NCBI GenBank assembly: GCA_030603485.1
Contig: JAUVXS010000009.1
Span: 1-20,709, forward strand
Length of the DNA stretch: 20,709 nucleotides
Direction of reading: 5' to 3'
From: Dehalococcoidia bacterium
GTDB taxonomy: Bacteria > Chloroflexota > Dehalococcoidia > GIF9 > AB-539-J10
The notes below the pieces were generated by a model that was given only the letters and a program-made list of their open reading frames with translations, was not told where the DNA came from and made no database searches. Made by a program: the position numbers and the translations under genes. Position 1 is the first letter of the stretch; each line of letters starts with the position of its first letter. Shown here piece by piece: positions 15,083-20,709 of this stretch.

Positions 15083-15111
15083 ATTATACACGGTTTAGTG
15101 TAATAATTCAA
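15083..15111 (-). promoter_or_regulatory. Sigma-A promoter of the XRE regulator gene
   Basis: On the minus strand TTGAAT (15106-15111), a 17-bp spacer and a perfect TATAAT (15083-15088). The spacer and -10 contain ATTATTACAC facing GTGTATAAT, an inverted repeat with a one-base offset, which could be an operator for autoregulation. Confidence 0.7.
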
Positions 15112-15142
15112 GAAAAGATTGCCAATTTCTCGCAAAAACCTT

Positions 15143-15170
15143 TTGCATTTTTAGTATTTCTTGATATAAT
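15143..15170 (+). promoter_or_regulatory. Sigma-A promoter of groESL
   Basis: TTGCAT (15143-15148), a 16-bp spacer and TATAAT (15165-15170), 57 nt before the groES ATG. The CIRCE operator starts 6 nt after the -10 box, so a bound repressor would cover the transcription start. Confidence 0.75.
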
Positions 15171-15176
15171 GGAAAG

Positions 15177-15203
15177 TTAGCAATCTCAAGGATAGAGTGC
15201 TAA
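15177..15203 (+). promoter_or_regulatory. CIRCE operator (HrcA-binding site)
   Basis: TTAGCAATC, nine spacer bases, then GAGTGCTAA. The CIRCE consensus is TTAGCACTC-N9-GAGTGCTAA, so 17 of 18 arm bases match; the only change is C to A in the left arm. This predicts heat-shock control by HrcA. No hrcA gene is in the window. Confidence 0.88.
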
Positions 15204-15227
15204 AATAAATACAGGAAAGGAGGAAAT

Positions 15228-15518
15228 ATGGCTAAAATTGAACCTTTGGGAGATAGGGTAGTGATAAAACCCCCACCCAAGGAAGAAGTAAGCAAGGGAG
15301 GGATAGTTTTACCAGATACAGCCCAAGAAAAGCCCCAGGAGGGGAAAATTATCGCTGTCGGTCCGGGCAGGTTGACTGAAGATGGCAAACGCATTGCCAT
15401 GGAGGTGAAGAAGGGAGACAAGGTTATTTATTCCAAATACGCTGGCACCGAGTTTAAGCTGGATGATGAAGATCTGGTCATCATGCGTGAGGGCGATATT
15501 CTGGGCAAAAAGAGTTAA
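15228..15518 (+). CDS. groES: Co-chaperonin GroES
   Basis: 96-residue chaperonin lid (Cpn10), a heptameric ring that caps GroEL during protein folding in the cytoplasm. Typical marks are IEPLGDRVVIKP at the N-terminus, KGGIVLPDTAQEKPQ (the mobile loop that binds GroEL), the KKGDKVIYSKYAGTE strand and the LVIMREGDILG end. Strong AAAGGAGG at 15216-15223 lies before the ATG. It is the first gene after the CIRCE-controlled promoter and is followed 17 nt later by groEL. Confidence 0.98.
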   Translation: MAKIEPLGDRVVIKPPPKEEVSKGGIVLPDTAQEKPQEGKIIAVGPGRLTEDGKRIAMEVKKGDKVIYSKYAGTEFKLDDEDLVIMREGDILGKKS

Positions 15519-15535
15519 GAAAAGGAGGTAAGCGA

Positions 15536-17161
15536 ATGGCAAAACAAATTATTTTCGGCGAGGAAGCAAGGAAATCATTAAAGAACGGCGTGGATACCCT
15601 TACTGATGCTATCAGAGTGACTCTGGGACCACGCGGGCGGCCGGTAGCACTGGATAAGAAATGGGGTGCTCCTTCGGTTCTCAACGACGGCGTTTCTATA
15701 GCCAAGGAAATAGAGTTACCCGATCCGTTTGAGAATATGGGGGTGCAGCTAGTAAAGCAAGCAGCCACGAAAACTAACGACCAATGTGGCGATGGCACCA
15801 GTACATCCACTATTATCGCCCAGGCTATTATTAGTGAGGGCTTCAAGAACATTGCCGCTGGAACTGATTCCATGTCTCTAAAGCGCGGGATTGATAAAGG
15901 GGTAGAGGCTTTAGTTAATGAGCTCAAGAAAATGTCTACACCGGTGGCCGGTAAAGAGCAGGTAGCTCAGGTAGCCGCTATATCAGCTATTGACCCAGAA
16001 ATTGGCAATTTGATTGCTGACGTTATGGAAAAGGTGGGCAAAGATGGTGTTATCACTGTCGAAGAAGGCAAAGGACTGCAATTTGAGACCGAGTTTGTTG
16101 AAGGGATGAAGTTTGATCGTGGTTACATTAGCCCTTACTTCATCACCAATGCCGAACAAATGAGGGCAGAGCTAGAAGACCCATACATTCTCATCACCGA
16201 CAAGAAAATTTCCGCCATAAACGATATCTTACCCGCTCTGGAAAAGATTGTTCAAATGTCCAAGAATCTGGTCATTATTGCTGAAGATGTCGAAGGTGAA
16301 TCCCTGGCTACGCTAGTGGTTAATAAGCTGAGGGGTACTTTATCTCCCCTGGCGATTAAAGCACCTGGCTTTGGCGACAGGAGAAAGGCCATGCTTCAGG
16401 ATATAGCCGTTTTTACCGGAGGCACCGTCATATCTGAAGAAATTGGCAGGAAATTAGATTCGGTGACCGTGGAGGATTTAGGGCGAGCCAGAAGGGTGAT
16501 TGCTGATAAAGATAATACCACCATTGTCGAAGGCAAGGGCGAGGCCAAAGATATTGAGGCTCGAATCAAACAAATCAGGACTGAGATAGATATAAGCACC
16601 TCAGATTATGATAAGGAAAAACTACAGGAAAGACTGGCTAAAATAGCGGGTGGCGTGGCAGTGATTAAGGTAGGTGGGGCTACGGAAACAGAGCTCAAGG
16701 AGAAAAAACACCGTGTAGAGGATGCCCTGTCAGCTACTCGCGCTGCTGTGGAAGAAGGTATCCTGCCTGGTGGTGGTGTTGCTTTGCTCAATGCCTTACC
16801 GGCCCTGAAAAAGCTCAAGTTGGTGGGTGATGAGGCTACTGGGGCGAATATCTTGAAACGAGCCATGGAGGAGCCCCTGAGGTGCATCGCTGGAAATAGC
16901 GGCCGGGAGGGCTCAGTGGTGATAAATGAGGTTAAGGGAAGCAAGCCGGGCATAGGTTACGACGCCTTCAAAGACGAATTGGGTGTAAATATGATAGAAA
17001 GGGGTATTGTAGACCCACTCAAGGTCACCAGGAGCGCTCTACAGAACGCTGCTAGCATTGCCACTATGATTTTGACTACGGAGTCCCTGGTAACCGACAT
17101 TCCTGAGAAGGAAAAGATGCCGGCGATGCCACCAGGAGGAGGATACGAGGGCATGATGTAG
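15536..17161 (+). CDS. groEL: Chaperonin GroEL
   Basis: 541-residue ATP-driven folding chaperonin (Cpn60, group I). LGPRGRPVALDKKWGAPSV (30-48) and the ATP site GDGTS (85-89) are present, with Cys84 and Ser89 where Ala and Thr are more common. The hinge and ATP stretch VEEGILPGGGVALL is intact. The C-terminus ends PPGGGYEGMM, a short form of the usual GGM-rich tail. An AAAGGAGG-type site lies in the 17-nt gap after groES. Expression is expected to follow the CIRCE operator upstream of groES. Confidence 0.98.
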   Translation: MAKQIIFGEEARKSLKNGVDTLTDAIRVTLGPRGRPVALDKKWGAPSVLNDGVSIAKEIELPDPFENMGVQLVKQAATKTNDQCGDGTSTSTIIAQAIISEGFKNIAAGTDSMSLKRGIDKGVEALVNELKKMSTPVAGKEQVAQVAAISAIDPEIGNLIADVMEKVGKDGVITVEEGKGLQFETEFVEGMKFDRGYISPYFITNAEQMRAELEDPYILITDKKISAINDILPALEKIVQMSKNLVIIAEDVEGESLATLVVNKLRGTLSPLAIKAPGFGDRRKAMLQDIAVFTGGTVISEEIGRKLDSVTVEDLGRARRVIADKDNTTIVEGKGEAKDIEARIKQIRTEIDISTSDYDKEKLQERLAKIAGGVAVIKVGGATETELKEKKHRVEDALSATRAAVEEGILPGGGVALLNALPALKKLKLVGDEATGANILKRAMEEPLRCIAGNSGREGSVVINEVKGSKPGIGYDAFKDELGVNMIERGIVDPLKVTRSALQNAASIATMILTTESLVTDIPEKEKMPAMPPGGGYEGMM

Positions 17162-17198
17162 CCTCTATGGCTGGAATTCAACTTAATTCACCAAGAAC

Positions 17199-17229
17199 AG
17201 GAAGAACCGTCCCGGGGACGGTTCTTCCT
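17199..17229. terminator. 31-nt perfect palindrome after groEL, probable bidirectional terminator
   Basis: AGGAAGAACCGTCCC and GGGACGGTTCTTCCT pair perfectly around a single G. It lies between the convergent groEL and M16 peptidase genes. There is no long T-run after it on either strand, so it could also be a palindromic repeat; similar GGGACGGTTCTT sequences are common in anaerobe genomes (from memory). Confidence 0.6.
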
Positions 17230-17257
17230 TTATGACCTTAGATTTTAGGCAATTGCC

Positions 17258-18544
17258 TTAAATGCTTTTCTTTGATAATACTAGTTCGATAAGACTTTTT
17301 CGATAAGACTCAGCTTCCTTAATCGGCCCTGTTACAGCCAAATTAAGCCCGCTATCGGTTATAATCTCCTCGGCTACCTCTTTGAGCTCATCTACGGTAA
17401 TGGCTTCCACAATAGAAATAACATCGTCTATGTCCAGGATTTGCTGCGTCAGTATTTCCTGGCTACCATACCATAGCGCTACATTTTGGCTATCCTCAAA
17501 CCGCAAATATAATCTTCCTTTTGACAATTCTTTAGCTCTGGTAAGCTCACCGGCGGTAATTCCCTGTCTAATCTTAGATAGCTCTCCGAGGATGGCCGCC
17601 ACGGCAGTTTCTATCTTCTCGGGGTCAACGCCAGCATAAATGCTGAATGACCCCGAGTTAAGGAAGTGCTCGGTATAACTGCCAATATCATAGGCTAGCC
17701 CTTTATGTTCTCGTATCTCTGTAAATAGGCGACTGCTCATGCCACTGCCAAGCACTGTGTTAAGCAAGTCAAGGGTAAAACGTTGCGGGTGGGAGCGAGA
17801 AAAGCCGTGAACAGCGAGGCAAAGATGCGCTTGCTCGATATCTCTGGGCTCGATACGCAATCTTACTTCCGTTTGCTTGTCATTAGTTATATAGCCAGTC
17901 AGTAGCTCACCCGCAGCCCATTTATCGAAAAGGGGCTCGATTTGAGCCACTGCATCTTCATGCTGTATGTTGCCAGCAATGCTGATCACGGTGTTATTGG
18001 GCATATATCTGCGAGCAACGTAGTTTAATAGGTGCTCCCTTGCTAGCGAAGATACCGTTTCTTTGTATCCAATGACCTCGCGTCCCAGAGGTTGGTCTGG
18101 CCATAACAGCTCGTCTATTAGCATGTTTATCCTCTGCTGGGGGAGGTCCATATTCATATTGATTTCCTCGCTGATGATCCGACGCTCTTGCTCTATCTCT
18201 TTGTCATCAAAGCGAGAATTGAGCAAGAGATCGGATAGCACGTCAAGGGCAATAGGAAAGTGGGAACTGGCAACCTTGCACCAGAAGAGAGTTACCTCCT
18301 TGTCTGTGCCACCATTGATTATGCCACCAACGCCTTCAATATCCTGAGTTATCTCTTTAGATGTTGGTCGCCGCTGTGTGCCTTTGAAGAATAAATGCTC
18401 GGCGAAATGGGAGATGCCCGCCTCCTCTTTACTTTCGTAACAGGAACCGGCACCTACGAGGATGCCAAGGCATACCGAGCGGCTATGGGGCATAGTACTG
18501 GTGATAACTCTCAAGCCATTGTCGAGCACAGCCTTGGTGTACAT
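17258..18544 (-). CDS. M16-family zinc metallopeptidase (processing-peptidase-like)
   Basis: 428-residue peptidase of the pitrilysin/insulinase clan. The inverted zinc motif HFAEH (residues 46-50) has H46 and H50 as ligands and E49 as catalytic base; E127 in SEEINM is exactly at the x76 spacing expected for the third ligand. KGLAYDIGSY and GSGMSSRLFTEIR in the second half are also typical of the mitochondrial-processing-peptidase-like branch. No signal peptide is seen, so action in the cytoplasm is likely. ATG at 18544 is preferred; a GTG at 18550 is an alternative and neither has a strong ribosome site. In many bacteria such genes lie near pnp or rpsO, but not here. Confidence 0.93.
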   Translation of the reverse strand: MYTKAVLDNGLRVITSTMPHSRSVCLGILVGAGSCYESKEEAGISHFAEHLFFKGTQRRPTSKEITQDIEGVGGIINGGTDKEVTLFWCKVASSHFPIALDVLSDLLLNSRFDDKEIEQERRIISEEINMNMDLPQQRINMLIDELLWPDQPLGREVIGYKETVSSLAREHLLNYVARRYMPNNTVISIAGNIQHEDAVAQIEPLFDKWAAGELLTGYITNDKQTEVRLRIEPRDIEQAHLCLAVHGFSRSHPQRFTLDLLNTVLGSGMSSRLFTEIREHKGLAYDIGSYTEHFLNSGSFSIYAGVDPEKIETAVAAILGELSKIRQGITAGELTRAKELSKGRLYLRFEDSQNVALWYGSQEILTQQILDIDDVISIVEAITVDELKEVAEEIITDSGLNLAVTGPIKEAESYRKSLIELVLSKKSI

Positions 18545-18829
18545 TGACACGAATTTTACTTTACCTGCTGTTTCCCGTCAATGAATTTTTGCTGCTTGTG
18601 ATGCTGTTGCTTCTGACGCTTGACAGCGGGTCGTGGTATACTATAGATTAAGTCAGTTTTGGAAAAACTAACCTCTTACTACTGAACAATGGGGGGTGAG
18701 ACATGAGGTAAGCTGGTAGAATAAAGGGACAACAGATTGGAGAGGTGGGGTGCGCGAAGAGATTCCGGTTTTCATTTACCAAATTCCAAGAAAATCTCTC
18801 ACTAAATACAAAAAAGAGGAGGCAAAGAA
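18545..18829. other. Divergent intergenic region and osmoprotectant-operon leader
   Basis: 285 bases. After the promoter at 18620-18647 come two possible hairpins: AGTTTT/AAAACT (18655-18669) and AGAGATT/AATCTCT (18758-18764 with 18793-18799). A two-codon reading frame, ATG AGG TAA at 18703-18711, follows the ribosome-site-like GGGGGGTGAG. The leader would be about 175 nt long. No known riboswitch class was recognised. Confidence 0.4.
18620..18647 (+). promoter_or_regulatory. Probable promoter of the osmoprotectant transporter operon
   Basis: TTGACA (18620-18625), a 16-bp spacer and TATAGA (18642-18647). The -35 is consensus and the -10 has five of six consensus bases or fewer depending on register. 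It would give a leader of about 175 nt before the binding-protein ATG. Confidence 0.55.
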
Positions 18830-19789
18830 ATGCGTAAACGAATCATTATAAGTGTGGCGGCAGTTGTGGTTATTGCTGTGGTCTTGGTGCTGGTGTTGCG
18901 GACGCCGGTACCAACAATAAGAGTGGGAAGTAAAGGGTTTACCGAGCAGCTTATTGTCGGCGAGATGATGGCCCAGCTCCTGGAGGAACGTTTTGAGGGC
19001 GTCAGGGTCGAGTTGGTAGACGGCCTCGGCACTGCAGCACTCAGAGACGGTATCGAGGCCGGCCAGCTTGATGTTATTGCCGAATATACCGGGACAGCCT
19101 GGATGGTCCATTTCGGCCAGGAGTACGAACCGGGTGTTGATAACAACGAGCTTTACCAGCTGGTGAGGGAGAGAGACGCGGCCAACAATATAACCTGGCT
19201 GGACCCCCTCTGGAATAACAACACCTATGCCTTTGCCTCCTGGCCTGAATTCGTGGGGGCGCACAACTTATCGACTCTTTCCGATCTGGCGGAGCTTTAC
19301 CGGCAAAACGATGAAGAGATCCATATGTCTATCACCCTCGAATGGGAAGTTCGTCCTGACGGCCTGCCAGCATTCCAGGAGCACTACGATTTCGAGGTCG
19401 ATCCAGATTACGTGCTTGCCGTGGAGGCGGGGCTGACATTGGTAGCTTTGGCAGAAAAGCAAGTTGATGTGGGTATGGTCTTTGCCACCGATTCCAACAT
19501 GGCGGAATATGGCTTACATGTATATGCGGATGATCAGGCGTTCTTCCCGCCATATGATATGACGCCCTCCGTCAGGGACGAGGTCCTGGAGGAACATCCG
19601 GACATCGCCAATGTTCTTGATGAGCTGGTGTCAACCTTCCCCGGCGGAGGCCAATCGGCCACGCCCGAGATAGTGGCTGAATGCCAGATAGTTTGGCAGG
19701 AACTTAATCACAAGGTGGACTTTGAGGGAATGCTGCCCGAAGAGGTTGCCCAGGAGTACTTGATTGAGCATGGCTTGATAGAGGAATGA
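18830..19789 (+). CDS. Osmoprotectant ABC transporter substrate-binding protein (OpuC-type)
   Basis: 319-residue extracytoplasmic protein that captures glycine betaine, choline or a related quaternary amine. An N-terminal hydrophobic segment (residues 5-23) after MRKR acts as signal or anchor; there is no lipobox Cys, so it may stay tethered by the helix. The mature part starts with VGSKGFTEQLIVGEMMAQLL, the OpuAC/type-2 binding-domain signature, and continues with GLGTAALRDGIEAGQLDVIAEYTGTAW. GAGGAGG lies just before the ATG. It is first in an operon with a permease and an ATPase. Which ligand it binds cannot be read from the sequence. Confidence 0.93.
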   Translation: MRKRIIISVAAVVVIAVVLVLVLRTPVPTIRVGSKGFTEQLIVGEMMAQLLEERFEGVRVELVDGLGTAALRDGIEAGQLDVIAEYTGTAWMVHFGQEYEPGVDNNELYQLVRERDAANNITWLDPLWNNNTYAFASWPEFVGAHNLSTLSDLAELYRQNDEEIHMSITLEWEVRPDGLPAFQEHYDFEVDPDYVLAVEAGLTLVALAEKQVDVGMVFATDSNMAEYGLHVYADDQAFFPPYDMTPSVRDEVLEEHPDIANVLDELVSTFPGGGQSATPEIVAECQIVWQELNHKVDFEGMLPEEVAQEYLIEHGLIEE

Positions 19790-19806
19790 ATTAAAGGATA
19801 AAGGGG

Positions 19807-20481
19807 GTGGAAGGATTAATAGGGGCCTGGCAATTTCTAGTCCAACACCCGGAGAGGATGGTATCCTTGACCCTGGAGCACCTCCAGATGGTTGTTGTTG
19901 CCTGTGTCATAGCAGTCGTTCTAGGGGTGCCATTGGGAATTTACATTGCCGGTAAAGGTAGAGAGAACATGGCCGATACCGTGCTCTACCTGGCGGAGAT
20001 AGCCATGACCATTCCCAGTCTGGCTCTGTTTGGGTTGCTCATAGCTATTCTTAGCGGTTTGAAATTGCCAGCTCTGGGATTCCTTCCCGCCATCATTGCC
20101 CTGGTTATCTACGCCCAGCTACCTATAGTGCGCAACACCTATACCGCCATTCGCGCGGTTGATCCACCGATAATCGAGGCGGGCAAGGGGATGGGAATGA
20201 GTGAAAACCAACTGCTTTTCAGGGTTAAGCTCCCCCTTGCCTTCCCGGTTATTATGGCTGGTTTGAGGACGGCCATCGTGGCGACAATCGCCATTGCGGC
20301 AATTGCCGCCTTTGTTGGCTCGGGTGGGTTGGGAACGCTGATACGCTGGGGGTTAAGAAACGCCCGAATGGATTTGATTATTGTAGGGGGAGTTACCGTT
20401 GCCATTCTGGGTATCCTGGCCGACCTCCTTATGTACCGCGTGGAAGGATGGGTTACCCCCAAAGGATTAAAGAGGAGGTGA
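19807..20481 (+). CDS. Osmoprotectant ABC transporter permease (OpuCB/OpuBB-type)
   Basis: 224-residue inner-membrane channel subunit with about six hydrophobic segments. The EAA-like loop AVDPPIIEAGKGMGMSENQL, about residues 118-137, contacts the ATPase; IAAFVGSGGLGTLIRWGL is typical of the glycine-betaine permease family. GTG at 19807 is the start, with AAAGGA a few bases upstream. It begins 17 nt after the binding-protein stop and ends 3 nt before the ATPase ATG. In related operons two permeases are common (OpuCB and OpuCD); only one is seen before the window ends. Confidence 0.94.
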   Translation: MEGLIGAWQFLVQHPERMVSLTLEHLQMVVVACVIAVVLGVPLGIYIAGKGRENMADTVLYLAEIAMTIPSLALFGLLIAILSGLKLPALGFLPAIIALVIYAQLPIVRNTYTAIRAVDPPIIEAGKGMGMSENQLLFRVKLPLAFPVIMAGLRTAIVATIAIAAIAAFVGSGGLGTLIRWGLRNARMDLIIVGGVTVAILGILADLLMYRVEGWVTPKGLKRR

Positions 20482-20484
20482 GGG

Positions 20485-20709
20485 ATGATTAAGCTAGACC
20501 GGGTTAGCAAGGTCTATCCCGATGGAACCCAAGCGGTAAAGAATATAAGCTTTGAGGTGGATGAAGGCGAGTTGTGTGTATTATTGGGCCCTTCAGGGTG
20601 TGGAAAGACCACTACCATGAAAATGATAAACCGCCTTATCTCCATTACCGAGGGAGAGATATATATTAATGGGAGGAAAAACACCGAGTTAAATGAAGAT
20701 GAATTACGA
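20485..20709 (+). CDS. Osmoprotectant ABC transporter ATP-binding protein (3'-partial)
   Basis: The first 75 codons of the ATPase are in the window. Walker A GPSGCGKTT (residues 35-43) is intact and is followed by TMKMINRLI, a stretch typical of OpuCA/ProV-like ATPases. MIKLDRVSKVYPDG is a normal ABC N-terminus. GAGGAGGTGAGGG precedes the ATG. The gene is cut by the window end, so the signature motif, Walker B and any C-terminal CBS regulatory domains cannot be checked. Confidence 0.93.
   Translation, partial: MIKLDRVSKVYPDGTQAVKNISFEVDEGELCVLLGPSGCGKTTTMKMINRLISITEGEIYINGRKNTELNEDELR

Noticed and set aside
18703..18711. ATG-AGG-TAA as a real leader peptide
   Set aside because: Two codons are too few to support by sequence; kept only as a note on the leader.
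18776..19264. Minus-strand open frame of 162 codons opposite the binding-protein gene
   Set aside because: It is antisense to a clear OpuC-type gene, and the peptide has low-complexity His/Asn runs typical of a shadow frame.
1..20709. CRISPR arrays, tRNA or rRNA genes, transposases, integrases
   Set aside because: None was seen: no regularly spaced repeats, no tRNA-like cloverleaf in the gaps, and no transposase-like protein.

Overview
The window comes from an anaerobic bacterium with a Wood-Ljungdahl-type C1 metabolism. The gene set (MetV/MetF, a formate dehydrogenase-like protein with DUF3786 beside it, a [NiFe]-hydrogenase), a groESL operon under a CIRCE element, and the GroEL sequence style fit Chloroflexota, most likely a Dehalococcoidia-like lineage. 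That assignment is inference from protein character; no rRNA or tRNA gene is visible in the window.

Bases 1-9130 (+) form one tightly packed operon: the [NiFe]-hydrogenase small subunit (its 5' end lies outside the window), the large subunit, the hydrogenase maturation protease, MetV, MetF, a DUF3786 protein, and a 1348-residue formate dehydrogenase-like fusion. In the fusion, an entire GltD/NfnB-type FAD/NAD(P)H module sits between the two halves of the ferredoxin-like region that precedes a molybdopterin catalytic domain. Together these genes could link H2, NAD(P)H, formate and methyl-THF chemistry: the hydrogenase and the flavin module handle electrons, the formate dehydrogenase makes or uses formate, and MetVF reduces methylene-THF. 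A mobA gene (-) follows tail-to-tail and would supply the bis-MGD form of the cofactor.

Bases 10112-11736 (+) encode a CBS-domain protein and a CPA2-type cation/proton antiporter with a 4-nt overlap. tsaD (t6A tRNA modification) follows, then a repeat-rich 276-bp intergenic stretch leading into a 67-codon hypothetical ORF. Convergent to that ORF are a DUF2851 gene and an XRE-type regulator on the minus strand. The regulator has a consensus promoter that would give an almost leaderless mRNA. groES-groEL (+) follows with a good sigma-A promoter and a CIRCE operator with one mismatch. A 31-nt palindrome separates groEL from a convergent M16 zinc peptidase gene. Bases 18830-20709 (+) hold an osmoprotectant (glycine betaine/choline-type) ABC transporter: binding protein, permease, and the first 75 codons of the ATPase, cut by the window end.

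The points most worth a second look are the domain-insertion formate dehydrogenase and its operon, two short palindromic or dispersed repeats inserted in frame in protein-coding genes (DUF3786 and DUF2851, the latter with 8-bp flanking duplications), the structured intergenic region after tsaD, and the leaderless XRE promoter with a possible autoregulatory operator.
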